Positions 8,684 to 19,198 are shown, counted from the first letter of the stretch. The stretch: 64,000 bases of DNA from Achromobacter aegrifaciens (GCF_902859735.1 NZ_CADIJY010000003.1:558001-622000); one strand, 5' to 3'. The notes: generated from the sequence alone by a model not told the origin. Numbers and translations: made by a program.

Positions 8684-9469
8684 CTACAGCATCGCCAGCA
8701 TGATGGCGGCAGTCTCCGCGTCCGGCTGGCCGTCGTACAGTGTCGGCCGGTAGTGCATCTGAAAGGCTGCCAGCGCGCCGATGGTGGCCGGGCTCAGTGT
8801 GCCGTCCTGTGGACACGCATAGCCCAACCGTGCCAGCTGTTTCTGGAACCATGCGACATCCGGGATGCCCTGGACCTGAAGGCGCGCGAGGTGTTCGGCG
8901 GCTCCGGTCTCGTCGTACCAGCGCCCGATTCCCGCCTCGGCCAACGTCTTCCACGGGAAAAGAGGGCCGGGATCCACCTTGCGCTGGGGCGCGATGTCGC
9001 TGTGGCCCACGATGTTCTCGGGCGTGACGCCATGCCGTTGCGCAATATCGCGCAGCAATATGGTCAGTGCGCGCAATTGCTGGTCGTTGTACGGATGCCA
9101 GACAGGCTTGCCGTCAGAGCCCTCCGTCCAGCCTGGGTTGACGATTTCTATGCCGATGGACGTGCTGTTCATGGCGATGTTGCCATACCAGGAGCTGGCG
9201 CCGGCATGCCAGGCGGCGCGGTTCTCGTCGACCAGCCGGTAGACGCGGCCGGCGTCGTTAACCAGATAGTGCGAACTGACCTTGCCCTTGGAGAGCAATT
9301 CCATGGAACGGGCGTTGTCCACGCTGGTGTAGTGCAGCACGATGCTGCGTACCCGGCTGGCCTGGCTGACCGCGGTGATCGAGGTGTCCAGGTCCAGGCC
9401 GGCGGGGCCGCGCGCGGCGCATCCCGCCAGGATGGCCGCGGCAAGCGGCACAAGGAATAGGCGGCGCAT
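8684..9469 (-). CDS. amiD: Lipoprotein N-acetylmuramoyl-L-alanine amidase, AmiD-like
   Basis: A 261-residue Amidase_2 enzyme that cleaves the bond between N-acetylmuramic acid and the stem peptide, probably at the outer membrane. The signal MRRLFLVPLAAAILAGC ends in a lipobox with Cys17. Zinc ligands correspond to His46 (VLHY), His156 (VGHSDIAP) and Asp166 (KVDPG), with Glu108 in SIGIEIVNPGW as the catalytic residue. A C-terminal helical domain from about residue 195 (WFQKQLARLGYACPQDGTLS) resembles the PG_binding_1 fold. The lipoprotein signal and extra domain point to the AmiD type rather than cytoplasmic AmpD. The gene is convergent with msrQ and 3 bp after the RsmI-like gene. Confidence 0.88.
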   Translation of the reverse strand: MRRLFLVPLAAAILAGCAARGPAGLDLDTSITAVSQASRVRSIVLHYTSVDNARSMELLSKGKVSSHYLVNDAGRVYRLVDENRAAWHAGASSWYGNIAMNSTSIGIEIVNPGWTEGSDGKPVWHPYNDQQLRALTILLRDIAQRHGVTPENIVGHSDIAPQRKVDPGPLFPWKTLAEAGIGRWYDETGAAEHLARLQVQGIPDVAWFQKQLARLGYACPQDGTLSPATIGALAAFQMHYRPTLYDGQPDAETAAIMLAML

Positions 9470-9472
9470 GGA

Positions 9473-10183
9473 TCAGCGCGCCAGGAAGAGGAATAGCGTC
9501 GGCAGCTTGTCGAGCTGGGGCGCCGGCTGCTTTTTCCAGTCGGCCACGCTGCGGGTGACGATCCATTCGTCGGCGGTCGTGACCGAACGCGCCACGCACA
9601 GCTTGGTGTCGCCCTTCAGGCTGGCCAGCAGCGTGGCGAACATGGCGGCGTTGCGATAGGGGGTCTCGATCAGCAACTGGGTCTGGTTGTGCTTGGCCGA
9701 GTGCTGCTCCCAGGCGCGCAGCTGCTTGGCGCGTTCCGCGGGGTCCACCGGCGCGTAGCCATGGAAGGCAAAGCGCTGGCCGTCCAGTCCGCTGGCCATC
9801 AGGCCCAGCAGGATGGAAGAGGGGCCGACCCAGGGTTTTACCGTGATGCCCAGGCGGTGCGCGGCGTCCGCGACCTTGGCGCCCGGGTCCGCGACCGCGG
9901 GGCAGCCCGCCTCGGAGACCAGGCCGATTTCCGCGCCCTTGAGCGCCGGTTCCAGCCAGGCCTTGATCTGGACGGCGTCTACCTTGTCGTTCAGGGTGTG
10001 GATGGTGATTTCCTGCAGCGGCCGGGTTGTGCCGATCAGCTTGAGGAAGGCGCGCGCGGTCTTGGCGTTTTCGGCGATGTAGGTGTCCAGCTGGCCTGCC
10101 AGGGTGCGGACCTCGGCGGGGAGCCAGCGCTCGGGCGGGGCTTCACCCAGGCCGACCGGGATCAGGTGCAGCGCGCCGCTCAT
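9473..10183 (-). CDS. SAM-dependent tetrapyrrole-methylase-fold methyltransferase, RsmI-like
   Basis: A 236-residue protein of the tetrapyrrole (corrin/porphyrin) methylase superfamily. MSGALHLIPVGLGE is the first SAM-binding strand, and GLVSEAGCPAVADPGAKV matches the RsmI motif normally written SDAGTPxISDPG. RsmI methylates the 2'-O of C1402 in 16S rRNA, but this protein is shorter than RsmI (about 280 residues) and diverges in the N-terminal strand, so it is likely a paralogue of unknown substrate. Its start overlaps the end of maf by 4 bp, so the two genes are translationally coupled. Confidence 0.8.
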   Translation of the reverse strand: MSGALHLIPVGLGEAPPERWLPAEVRTLAGQLDTYIAENAKTARAFLKLIGTTRPLQEITIHTLNDKVDAVQIKAWLEPALKGAEIGLVSEAGCPAVADPGAKVADAAHRLGITVKPWVGPSSILLGLMASGLDGQRFAFHGYAPVDPAERAKQLRAWEQHSAKHNQTQLLIETPYRNAAMFATLLASLKGDTKLCVARSVTTADEWIVTRSVADWKKQPAPQLDKLPTLFLFLAR

Positions 10184-10782
10184 GCGGATGCTCCGGGGGC
10201 GTCCAGCGGATCCAGGCCGAACTGCGCCAGCATGCCGGTCAGTGCGATCAGCGGCAGCCCGATGATGGCGGTGGGGTCGTCGCTCTGGATGCTTTCCATC
10301 AGGGCGATGCCCAGGCTTTCCGCCTTGGCGCTGCCTGCGGTATCGTAGGGTTCTTCGGCGCGCAGATAGGCTTCGATCGCGCGGTCCGACAGCTGGCGGA
10401 AATGGCAGCGCGTGACGATGTCGGCTTTTTCCACCCGCTGGCCGTCCGTGACCGCCAAGGCGCTGTGAAATTCCACGATTTGACCCGACAGGGCCCGCAA
10501 TTGCGCCAATGCGCGCGGGAAATCCCCCGGTTTGCCGATGGGCTGTCCGTCGATGGTGGCCACCTGGTCCGAGCCGATCACGATGCTGCCGGGGTAATTG
10601 GCCGCGACCGCCATGGCCTTGGCCACGGACAGGCGCAGTGCCAGGGCTTCGGGCGTTTCGCCGGAGTGTGGCGTTTCGTCTACATCGGGGGAAATCGCCG
10701 TGAAAGGCAGGCGCAGGCGGGACAGCAGTTCTTTGCGGTAACGCGAGCTGGACGCGAGGATCAGGCTGGGCTTGGAAGGCAT
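10180..10782 (-). CDS. Maf-family nucleoside triphosphate pyrophosphatase, YceF-like
   Basis: A 200-residue Maf/HAM1-like protein. LILASSSRYRKELLSRL is the canonical N-terminal Maf motif, IVIGSDQVATIDGQPIGKP the active-site strand, and EPYDTAGSAKAESLG the conserved C-terminal signature. Family members hydrolyse modified or bulky NTPs such as 7-methyl-GTP or dTTP. The position next to yceD–rpmF–plsX agrees with E. coli yceF (m7GTP pyrophosphatase). It is divergent from yceD and overlaps the downstream RsmI-like gene by 4 bp. Confidence 0.93.
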   Translation of the reverse strand: MPSKPSLILASSSRYRKELLSRLRLPFTAISPDVDETPHSGETPEALALRLSVAKAMAVAANYPGSIVIGSDQVATIDGQPIGKPGDFPRALAQLRALSGQIVEFHSALAVTDGQRVEKADIVTRCHFRQLSDRAIEAYLRAEEPYDTAGSAKAESLGIALMESIQSDDPTAIIGLPLIALTGMLAQFGLDPLDAPGASA

Positions 10783-10904
10783 GCGATATTTGACGTTAAG
10801 GCGTAAGTCACAGTATTATCTACGTTTTGCGGGATTTTTGCATGAATGGGCGCGCGAGCAAGCCGGTGGCGAAGCTTGGCGGCCTCGGCAAAATCATGGG
10901 TTCT

Positions 10905-10942
10905 GGGTTTTCCGGGGTTTAAACCCCCGGGGTTTTAAACCC
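10905..10942. repeat. Nested palindromes upstream of yceD
   Basis: The 38-bp segment contains the perfect 14-bp palindrome GGGGTTTAAACCCC (10914–10927), flanked by a second GGGGTTTT-AAACCC copy (10929–10942) and a GGGTTT arm (10905–10910). The arms can pair in several registers. It lies between the divergent maf and yceD starts, so it may be an operator or a transcribed hairpin. Confidence 0.4.
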
Positions 10943-10983
10943 GCGAGTTCGGGCTCTGTGAACAGCCCCGCGAATGCAAAGGA

Positions 10984-11571
10984 CTGAACATCAAGCGCAT
11001 CGATGCATACGCATTTGCCCAGATGGGCAAGGAAGCGCAAGGAACCATACCTCTTGTGCGGCTTACGCGCGTGGTTGACGGGCTGCCCGAACAACCGCAG
11101 GGCGATGCCGGACTCGTGACGTGGTCCGTGCGCGGCGAAATGGGTAGAACCGGCCTGCTGATGGGCCGGCCGCTACTGCATATCCATGTGCAGGCGAATC
11201 CGGTGCTGGTGTGCCAACGGTGCAACGAGCCGTTCGTGTATCCGATCGACAGCGAAGTCCTTTTGCAGCTGGTCAAGTCCGAAGCCGATCTCGACGACGA
11301 TGCTTCCTACGGGGATCCATCCGGCGAGGACGACGAGGACGAAGAAGGAAATGGTTTTGTGTCCAACCTGCCTGAAAAGGTGGTGGGTTCGCATCATTTT
11401 GATCTGCTGGCCCAGATCGAAGATGAGCTCATTCTGAGCGTTCCGTATGTGCCCAAGCATGATGTATGCCCGGGCGCGCTGGCCAAGGTCAGCGAAGCTT
11501 CTCCCGAGGAGCCCGCTGTCAAGCGTCCGTCGCCGTTTGCGGTGCTGGAACAACTGAAGCACAAAGATTGA
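10984..11571 (+). CDS. yceD: YceD/DUF177 family protein
   Basis: A DUF177 protein, a family linked to ribosome and 23S rRNA biogenesis and nearly always located before rpmF. The core contains [11 protein letters not shown], an acidic stretch (residues about 85–110 from CTG: EADLDDD...EDDEDEEG), the [22 protein letters not shown] block and the C-terminal [14 protein letters not shown] tail. The first ATG in frame (11023) would remove conserved N-terminal residues ([12 protein letters not shown]); in the upstream open part the only near-cognate start is CTG 10984, next to AAAGGA. I therefore extend the gene to 10984, with low confidence in the exact start. An in-frame stop lies at 10936. Confidence 0.85.
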   Translation: MNIKRIDAYAFAQMGKEAQGTIPLVRLTRVVDGLPEQPQGDAGLVTWSVRGEMGRTGLLMGRPLLHIHVQANPVLVCQRCNEPFVYPIDSEVLLQLVKSEADLDDDASYGDPSGEDDEDEEGNGFVSNLPEKVVGSHHFDLLAQIEDELILSVPYVPKHDVCPGALAKVSEASPEEPAVKRPSPFAVLEQLKHKD

Positions 11572-11623
11572 GATCAACATCGGGCCGCATCGCGTACAAT
11601 GCGCCCCGTTTCTAGGAGTCATC

Positions 11624-11806
11624 ATGGCCGTTCAACAAAACAAGAAGTCCCCGTCCAAGCGCGGTATGCACCGCTCGCACGATTTTCTGGTGAACCCGCC
11701 GACCGCGATCGAACCCAACACGGGCGAAGCGCATCTGCGTCACCACATCAGCCCCAACGGCTTCTACCGCGGCCGCAAGGTCCTGAAGACCAAGGCCGAC
11801 GAATAA
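11624..11806 (+). CDS. rpmF: 50S ribosomal protein L32
   Basis: A 60-residue L32 ([22 protein letters not shown]), lysine- and arginine-rich, ending in [21 protein letters not shown]. It is a component of the large ribosomal subunit. A TAGGAG ribosome-binding site lies 7 bp before ATG 11624. A TACAAT hexamer at 11595–11600 may be a -10 element serving rpmF and the fatty-acid genes. The order yceD–rpmF–plsX–fabH is the widely conserved proteobacterial one. Confidence 0.97.
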   Translation: MAVQQNKKSPSKRGMHRSHDFLVNPPTAIEPNTGEAHLRHHISPNGFYRGRKVLKTKADE

Positions 11807-11865
11807 GGCCCCCGGGCCGAACTCGTACTCGGACCATTTCGGCTGAGCGCTGATACCTGGCACCC

Positions 11866-12933
11866 GTGATACGCATCGCCATAGACTGTATGGGCGGAGA
11901 CTTCGGTCTGCCCGTCACGATTCCGGCTGCGATCGAGTTCGCCCGGCAATTTCCGGATACCCGGCTATTGCTGGTCGGGCTTCCCGACGCCATCGAAGCG
12001 GCGCTCTCCGAGCACCGCGGCGTGGCGCGTGATCGCATTGAGATCGTGGCGGCTTCCGAAGTCGTCACCATGGACGACCCGGTCGAGGTCGCCCTGCGCC
12101 GCAAAAAAGACTCCTCCATGCGCCTGGCCGCCCAGTCCGTCAAGGACGGGCGCGCCGACGCCTGCGTTTCCGCGGGCAATACCGGCGCGTGGATGGCCAT
12201 TTCACGCTATGTGCTCAAGACGCTGGACGGCATAGACCGCCCCGCGATCGCCACGTCCATTCCGAACCAGACGGGCCGCGCCACCACGGTGCTGGACCTG
12301 GGCGCGAATGTGGACTGCACGGCCGAGCATCTACTCCAATTCGCCATCATGGGCGCCGCGCTGTCGCAGGCGGTGGACCATCGCGAGCGCCCCTCGGTGG
12401 GCCTGCTCAACATCGGCGAAGAAGTCATCAAGGGCAACGAAGTCGTCAAGGAAGCCGCCGAGCTCCTGCGCAGCAGCCCGCTCAACTTCTACGGCAACGT
12501 GGAAGGCAATGACATATTCAAAGGCACGGTCGACGTCGTCGTCTGCGACGGTTTCGTCGGCAACGTCGTGCTCAAGTCCGTCGAAGGGCTGGCGAAGATG
12601 TTGTCCAGCGTCATTCGCGAAGAGTTCAAACGCAATCTGATCACGCTGCTGGCTGGCGCGGTGGCCAAGCCGGTGCTCAACCGCCTGCGCACCCGCGTCG
12701 ACAACCGGCGCTATAACGGCGCCGCGCTGCTGGGCTTGCGCGGCGTGGTCATCAAGAGCCATGGTTCCGCGGACGTCTACGCCTATGGATTTGCGTTGCA
12801 GCGCGCCCGTGAAGCCGTAGTGAGTAAACTGCTGGAGCGCACCGCTGAGACGGTCGCTCAGATTACCAAGCGCGTTCAATCTGGCGAAGGCCCCTCGGTG
12901 TCGTCGCCAAACGTGGCTGGGGACACCGCTTGA
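11866..12933 (+). CDS. plsX: Phosphate acyltransferase PlsX
   Basis: A 355-residue PlsX that converts acyl-ACP to acyl-phosphate, the first step toward lysophosphatidic acid in the PlsX/PlsY route. It begins with GTG 11866 ([21 protein letters not shown]), the family N-terminus, and contains [10 protein letters not shown] and the C-terminal block with [19 protein letters not shown] hydrophilic tail of about 20 residues follows the fold. The stop overlaps the fabH start in a TGATG arrangement, which suggests translational coupling. Confidence 0.96.
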   Translation: MIRIAIDCMGGDFGLPVTIPAAIEFARQFPDTRLLLVGLPDAIEAALSEHRGVARDRIEIVAASEVVTMDDPVEVALRRKKDSSMRLAAQSVKDGRADACVSAGNTGAWMAISRYVLKTLDGIDRPAIATSIPNQTGRATTVLDLGANVDCTAEHLLQFAIMGAALSQAVDHRERPSVGLLNIGEEVIKGNEVVKEAAELLRSSPLNFYGNVEGNDIFKGTVDVVVCDGFVGNVVLKSVEGLAKMLSSVIREEFKRNLITLLAGAVAKPVLNRLRTRVDNRRYNGAALLGLRGVVIKSHGSADVYAYGFALQRAREAVVSKLLERTAETVAQITKRVQSGEGPSVSSPNVAGDTA

Positions 12934-13919
12934 TGGATACCGCAATGAAATATTCCGTGATCGCGGGCACCGGCAGCTTCCTGCCGGAACGCGTGGTTTC
13001 GAATGACGAACTGGCGGCGGAGCTGGCGACGCGCGACATCGCCACCTCCGACGAATGGATCGTCGAGCGCACCGGCATCCGCCAGCGCCATCTGGCCGAG
13101 CGCGGCGTGACCACCAGCGTGCTGGCGACCGAGGCCTCGCGCCGCGCGCTCGCCGATGCCGGCGTGGACGCCTCCGAGGTCGACCTGATCGTCCTGGCCA
13201 CGTCGACGCCGGACTTCGTGTTTCCGAGCACCGCCTGCATCGTGCAGTCCAATATCGGCGCCAAGGGTTCGGCGGCATTCGACGTGCAGGCCGTGTGCAG
13301 CGGTTTCGTCTATGCGATGACCACCGCCGACAGCTTCATCCGTGCCGGCCGTGCGCGTTGCGCGCTGGTCATCGGCGCTGAAGTCTTCTCGCGCATCCTG
13401 GACTGGAACGACCGCTCCACCTGCGTGCTGTTCGGCGACGGCGCCGGCGCCGTGGTGCTCAAGGCTTCCGACAAGCCTGGCATCCTGGCCGCGCAACTGC
13501 ACGCCGACGGCAGCCAGGCCAAGATCCTGAACGCTGCGGGCAACGTAGCCTATGGCGACGTGACCGGCGATCCGTTCCTGCGCATGGACGGGCAGGCCGT
13601 GTTCAAGCAGGCCGTTACCGTGCTGGACCGTTCCGCGCGCGACACCTGCGCCGAAGCGGGCGTCGAGATCGCCGACGTCGATTGGCTGATCCCGCACCAG
13701 GCCAACGTGCGCATCCTGAATTTCCTGGCGCGCAAGCTTGCCGTGCCGGTCGAGAAGGTCGTCGTCACCGTCGACAGCCACGCCAACACCTCTGCAGCCA
13801 GCGTGCCGCTGGCCCTGGACGCCGCGCGCCGCGACGGCCGCGTCAAGCCGGGCCAGTTGATCCTGATGCAAGGCGTGGGCGGCGGATTCACCTGGGGCTC
13901 GGTACTGGCCCGCATGTAA
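12933..13919 (+). CDS. fabH: 3-oxoacyl-ACP synthase III, FabH
   Basis: A 328-residue ketoacyl-ACP synthase III that condenses acetyl-CoA with malonyl-ACP to start type II fatty-acid synthesis. Catalytic residues are Cys122 in [10 protein letters not shown], the histidine in IPHQANVRI and the asparagine in [10 protein letters not shown]; the C-terminal [13 protein letters not shown] is typical. Translation can begin at ATG 12933, overlapping the plsX stop, or at ATG 12945 ([16 protein letters not shown]). Confidence 0.96.
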   Translation: MDTAMKYSVIAGTGSFLPERVVSNDELAAELATRDIATSDEWIVERTGIRQRHLAERGVTTSVLATEASRRALADAGVDASEVDLIVLATSTPDFVFPSTACIVQSNIGAKGSAAFDVQAVCSGFVYAMTTADSFIRAGRARCALVIGAEVFSRILDWNDRSTCVLFGDGAGAVVLKASDKPGILAAQLHADGSQAKILNAAGNVAYGDVTGDPFLRMDGQAVFKQAVTVLDRSARDTCAEAGVEIADVDWLIPHQANVRILNFLARKLAVPVEKVVVTVDSHANTSAASVPLALDAARRDGRVKPGQLILMQGVGGGFTWGSVLARM

Positions 13920-14017
13920 GGGCGCGCTCCGGCGCGGCGTGGCGCTCGGCGCCGCGGCCGCCGGAACGATGTGCCTGGCATTCCACACAGACACTGAATC
14001 AATCCAAACGGTCAAAC

Positions 14018-14953
14018 ATGAAAATCGCTTTTGTCTTTCCTGGCCAAGGTTCCCAAGCTGTCGGCATGCTGGACGCCTGGTCCGGCGTCGCGGCCGTCAC
14101 GGACACCGTGGCGCGCGCCTCGCAGGCGCTGGGTCAGGACCTGGGCGCGCTGATCGCGCAAGGCCCTGCGGAACAGCTCAACCTGACCACCAACACCCAA
14201 CCCGCCATGCTGACCGCTGGCGCTGCGTTCTACGCGGCCTGGTGCGCTGCTGGCGGCCGCAAGCCCGACGTCGTGGCCGGCCACAGCCTGGGCGAATACG
14301 CCGCGCTGACGGCCGCGGGCTCGCTCGCGCTTGAAGATGCCGTGCGTCTGGTGCGCGTGCGCGCCGACGCCATGCAGGCCGCGGTGCCGGTAGGCACCGG
14401 CGCCATGGCCGCCATCCTGGGTCTGGACGACGACGCCGTGCGCGCGGCCTGCGAAGCCGCCGCCCAGGGCGAGGTTGTCGAGGCCGTGAACTTCAACGCG
14501 CCCGCGCAGGTCGTGATCGCAGGCCACAAGGCCGCGGTCGAACGCGCTTGCGAACTGGCCAAGGCCGCAGGCGCCAAGCGCGCGCTGCTGCTGCCGGTGT
14601 CCGCGCCGTTCCACTCCAGCCTGCTCAAGCCCGCCGCAGACGTGCTGGCCGGCGCGCTGGCCGGCGTGACCGTGTCCGCGCCGCAGGTGCAAGTGATCAA
14701 CAACGTCGACGTGGCTTCGCCTGTCGAACCCGATGCAATCCGGGATGCGCTGGTGCGCCAGGCATGGCATCCTGTGCGCTGGGTCGAAACCCTGCGCGCG
14801 ATGAAGGCGCAAGGCGTCACGCACGTCATCGAATGCGGTCCCGGCAAGGTGCTGGCCGGCCTGACCAAGCGCATCGATCCCGAACTCACGGGCATGGCCA
14901 TTACCGATCCTGCTTCGCTTGAAGCAGCGTTGGCCGCCGTCAACGGAAATTAA
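14018..14953 (+). CDS. fabD: Malonyl-CoA:ACP transacylase FabD
   Basis: A 311-residue acyltransferase that moves malonyl from CoA to AcpP. MKIAFVFPGQGSQAVGM is the family N-terminus. Ser90 in GHSLGEYAALTAAG is the nucleophile, and the active-site histidine lies in PVSAPFHSSLL. The start ATG 14018 lies 98 bp after fabH, and fabG begins 4 bp after the stop. Confidence 0.97.
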   Translation: MKIAFVFPGQGSQAVGMLDAWSGVAAVTDTVARASQALGQDLGALIAQGPAEQLNLTTNTQPAMLTAGAAFYAAWCAAGGRKPDVVAGHSLGEYAALTAAGSLALEDAVRLVRVRADAMQAAVPVGTGAMAAILGLDDDAVRAACEAAAQGEVVEAVNFNAPAQVVIAGHKAAVERACELAKAAGAKRALLLPVSAPFHSSLLKPAADVLAGALAGVTVSAPQVQVINNVDVASPVEPDAIRDALVRQAWHPVRWVETLRAMKAQGVTHVIECGPGKVLAGLTKRIDPELTGMAITDPASLEAALAAVNGN

Positions 14954-14957
14954 GAAC

Positions 14958-15710
14958 ATGGACAACACCTCGATCGAACTGCAGGGCAAGATCGCGCTGG
15001 TGACCGGTGCCACGCGTGGCATTGGCCGCGCCATCGCCCAGGAACTGGCTGCGCGCGGCGCCACCGTCGTCGGCACCGCCACGTCCGAATCGGGCGCTGC
15101 CGCCATCACCGAAGCGCTGGCGCCCGTGGGCGGCCGCGGCGTGGTGCTGGACGTGACCGACGCCGCTGCCTGCGATGCGCTGATCGACGCGCTGGGCAAG
15201 GAGGGCGGCGGTCCCCACATCCTCGTCAATAACGCAGGCATCACCCGTGATACGCTGGCGATGCGCATGAAGGATGAGGACTGGTCGGCTGTCATCGATA
15301 CCAACCTGGCTTCGGTTTTCCGCCTGTCGCGCGCCGTGCTGCGCAGCATGATGAAGGCCCGCTGGGGACGCATCATCAACGTCACGTCCGTGGTGGGTTC
15401 CAGCGGCAACCCGGGCCAGGCCAACTACGCCGCGGCCAAGGCCGGCGTGGCAGGCATGTCGCGCGCCCTGGCGCGTGAACTGGGCAGCCGCAACATCACC
15501 GTGAACTGCGTCGCGCCCGGTTTCATCGATACCGACATGACGCGCGCGCTGGGCGAAAATCAGACTGCGGCCTTGCTGCAGCAGATTCCGCTGGGCCGCC
15601 TGGGTTCGCCTGCCGACATCGCCCACGCCGTGGCGTTTTTGTCCGGGCCGCAGGCGGGTTACATTACCGGCACCACGCTGCACGTCAACGGCGGGATGTA
15701 CATGCAATAA
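14958..15710 (+). CDS. fabG: 3-oxoacyl-ACP reductase FabG
   Basis: A 250-residue short-chain dehydrogenase that reduces 3-oxoacyl-ACP with NADPH. The cofactor motif TGATRGIG spans about residues 17–24, with NNAG at 91–94. The catalytic set is Ser144, Tyr157 and Lys161 ([11 protein letters not shown]), and the C-terminus [14 protein letters not shown] is characteristic. The start is ATG 14958, 4 bp after the fabD stop. Confidence 0.97.
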
Positions 15711-15889
15711 GTCACGAATCGCGCGTAGGCGGCCAGTTCCGCCATGCCGCCGCCGGACACAAACGGCGAGGCAACGCGAGGTTCAACCGGAAACGCCGCA
15801 CACCGGTTTCCTGCGCCATTCCCGGCGACAGATCAAGTGCGCGGTGTTATTTTTGTCACGGCCAGGCGTCGCAAAACTCCGCGCTTGGC

Positions 15890-15895
15890 TATAAT
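15890..15895 (+). promoter_or_regulatory. Probable -10 element of acpP
   Basis: A perfect TATAAT hexamer lies 31 bp before the acpP start, in an otherwise GC-rich fabG–acpP interval (15711–15925) that holds no gene. The nearest TTGTCA (15853–15858) is too far upstream for a standard -35. A separate acpP promoter would suit the high demand for ACP. Confidence 0.5.
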
Positions 15896-15925
15896 TCGCG
15901 GGATTTTTCCCAATTGGAGATCTGC

Positions 15926-16165
15926 ATGGAAAGCATCGAACAGCGCGTCAAGAAGATCGTCGCTGAACAACTTGGCGTCAACGAAGCCGAGATCAAGAAC
16001 GAATCCTCCTTCCTTGACGACCTCGGTGCCGATTCGCTCGACATGGTCGAACTGGTCATGGCGCTCGAAGACGAATTCGAGACCGAGATCCCCGACGAAG
16101 AGGCCGAAAAGATCACGACCGTGCAACAAGCGATTGACTACATCAATTCGCACGGCAAGCAGTAA
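15926..16165 (+). CDS. acpP: Acyl carrier protein AcpP
   Basis: A 79-residue acidic acyl carrier protein. Ser37 in [15 protein letters not shown] carries the 4'-phosphopantetheine arm. It holds growing acyl chains for FabD, FabH, FabF, FabG and PlsX. The start is ATG 15926, preceded by TTGGAGA. The 192-bp interval to fabF shows no gene, only short GC-rich inverted repeats. Confidence 0.98.
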
Positions 16166-16357
16166 GCTGGGCTTTTACCCTTCTGGTTGCCTCGCGACGT
16201 CCGTCGCAGCCAGCCGGAAAATCGGGGCGGTTTCAGGAATTTGCCGTGCGGTCCGCATGCGGGAAGGGCGTAGTAATGCCCGACCCGCTTTCGCGTGGGC
16301 CGCACGTGCAGCGCATCCCGAAAACCGCCTTTCTTTTGTCTGTTTGAGGAGTCATCC

Positions 16358-17587
<1,230 letters not shown>

Positions 17588-17588
17588 T

Positions 17589-18083
17589 TTGGAAGAGGCG
17601 CTCGGGGAACGCTGGGCGTTTCGCGTGCCCGTCAGGCGGCCAGGAAGCGCCACGGCGCTTTTTGGCCTGGCGCTGGCCGCGGCTGGCGCCAGCGTGCTGA
17701 CGGCGGCGTCCTGGCACGGCATGGCATGGGCAGCGGGCGCGGCGATTGCGCTCCTGCTTGTGCTGGCCGGGCTGTTACACTCGGCACGGAGCAGCCTGTC
17801 CCCCGTATCCGCGTTGCGCGCGGCAGCCGGGGCAGGGAGCTGGCAGGTACGCCTGCCGCAAGGCTGGCAGGACGCAAGGCTGTTGCGAGAACAGCGTGGT
17901 CCCCGCTGGCTGACGCTCACTTTGCAGCCCTTGTCCACCGGGAGTACGGCCTTTACCAACAGCACAATCACCCTCACCGTCTGGCAGCGGACGTTGCGCC
18001 CCGAGTCCTGGCGGCGCCTGTGCCTGCTGGCCGGCGCGGCGCGGCCTGCCCGTCCGGCGCCCAGCCTGCGGGAGGCGTCATGA
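17589..18083 (+). CDS. Small membrane protein, YgfX/CptA-like
   Basis: A 164-residue protein if started at TTG 17589, immediately after the fabF stop. Two hydrophobic helices are visible near residues 20–39 and 45–65, followed by a soluble C-terminal domain with WQVRLPQGWQDARLLREQRG and TLTVWQRTLRPESWRRLCLL. The two-helix head and the W…WRRL tail resemble YgfX/CptA, the membrane partner of SdhE/CptB in E. coli, but the match is by eye only. It overlaps rpoE by 4 bp (ATGA), so it is translated with the sigma-E operon. The function is uncertain. Confidence 0.6.
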   Translation: MEEALGERWAFRVPVRRPGSATALFGLALAAAGASVLTAASWHGMAWAAGAAIALLLVLAGLLHSARSSLSPVSALRAAAGAGSWQVRLPQGWQDARLLREQRGPRWLTLTLQPLSTGSTAFTNSTITLTVWQRTLRPESWRRLCLLAGAARPARPAPSLREAS

Positions 18084-18679
18084 GCGAGCGCGAAGTCGAC
18101 GCCGAGCTTGTCGCGCGCGTCCAGCGGGGCGACAAGAAGGCTTTCGACCTGCTGGTGCTCAAGTACCAGCGCAAGATTCTCCGTCTGCTGGCCCGCATGA
18201 TCCGCGACCCCGCGGAAATCGAGGACGTGGCCCAGGAGGCTTTCATCAAGGCCTACCGCGCCTTGCCCCAATTCCGTGGGGAGAGCGCCTTTTACACCTG
18301 GTTGTACCGGATCGCCATCAACACGGCGCGCAACTGGCTGGCCTCGCAGGGCCGGCGTCCCAGCGCGCCCAATGCGATAGAAACGGAAGACGGTGAAACT
18401 TTTAACGAAACCGACAACCTAACCGATATAAGCACGCCGGAATCCATGGTCGCCAGCCGCGAAATCGCCGAGACGGTGAACGCGGCTATTGAGGAATTGC
18501 CGGAAGAATTGCGTACCGCAATTGTCCTGCGTGAAATCGAAGGTATGAGTTACGAAGACATCGCCCAGAGCATGGATTGCCCGATAGGTACGGTGCGTTC
18601 CCGCATTTTTCGTGCGCGTGAAGCCATCGCCACCAAGTTGCGTCCGTTGCTAGGCACCGATGCCGAGCGTCGCTGGTAA
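18080..18679 (+). CDS. rpoE: RNA polymerase sigma-E factor
   Basis: A 199-residue ECF sigma factor. Region 2 covers about residues 20–95 (KAFDLLVLKYQRKILRLLARM … FYTWLYRIAINTARNWL), and region 4 about residues 135–190 (LPEELRTAIVLREIEGMSYEDIAQSMDCPIGTVRSRIFRAREAI). It directs transcription of envelope-stress genes. It overlaps the upstream YgfX-like gene by 4 bp and is followed by its anti-sigma factor rseA and by rseB and degP, the standard sigma-E operon. Confidence 0.96.
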   Translation: MSEREVDAELVARVQRGDKKAFDLLVLKYQRKILRLLARMIRDPAEIEDVAQEAFIKAYRALPQFRGESAFYTWLYRIAINTARNWLASQGRRPSAPNAIETEDGETFNETDNLTDISTPESMVASREIAETVNAAIEELPEELRTAIVLREIEGMSYEDIAQSMDCPIGTVRSRIFRAREAIATKLRPLLGTDAERRW

Positions 18680-18691
18680 GGAGTGGCAGTC

Positions 18692-19198
18692 ATGCAAACA
18701 GCAGCCAAATCCGTTGTGATCGCCGAGTCCTCCTGGGAGGAGTCGGTTTCCGCCTGGATGGACGGAGAGGAATCCGACGACATCTTTCCCGGCTTGTTGT
18801 CCCGCGAGGGGCGCGAGACCTGGGACACCTATCATCTGATCGGTGATTCCCTGCGCAACGCCGATCTGGCGCTGACCCCCAGCGCGGCCTTCCAGGCCCG
18901 CCTGGCACGGGCGCTGGACGCGGAATTGCCCATTGTTGCGGCGCCTCGGCGCCGCTCGCCATTGCGGGTCGGCCTGTCCGGCCTGGCGGTGGCCGCTGCC
19001 GTGGCGACCGTCGCCTGGGTGGCGCAGCCTTACCTGACCGGCGAACCGGCGACCGAAGTCCGCGTACTGGCCGATGCCAGCTCGCCCGCCGCGGCTGCCG
19101 ACGATTCGGGCTTGCGCGACTACCTGGAAGCGCATCGCCAGATGGCTGGCCCGAGCGCCGTGCGCCAGGTGTCCTTTGACACCGGGGTGGGGCGCTGA
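18692..19198 (+). CDS. rseA: Sigma-E anti-sigma factor RseA/MucA
   Basis: A 168-residue single-span membrane protein. Residues 13–60 (SSWEESVSAWMDGEESDD … TYHLIGDSLRN) match the RseA N-terminal sigma-binding domain. A transmembrane helix lies at about 92–114, followed by a periplasmic tail of about 50 residues. It holds RpoE at the membrane until regulated proteolysis. ATG 18692 is chosen because AAGGAG (18678–18683) lies 8 bp upstream. The stop overlaps the rseB start (TGATG). Confidence 0.92.
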   Translation: MQTAAKSVVIAESSWEESVSAWMDGEESDDIFPGLLSREGRETWDTYHLIGDSLRNADLALTPSAAFQARLARALDAELPIVAAPRRRSPLRVGLSGLAVAAAVATVAWVAQPYLTGEPATEVRVLADASSPAAAADDSGLRDYLEAHRQMAGPSAVRQVSFDTGVGR

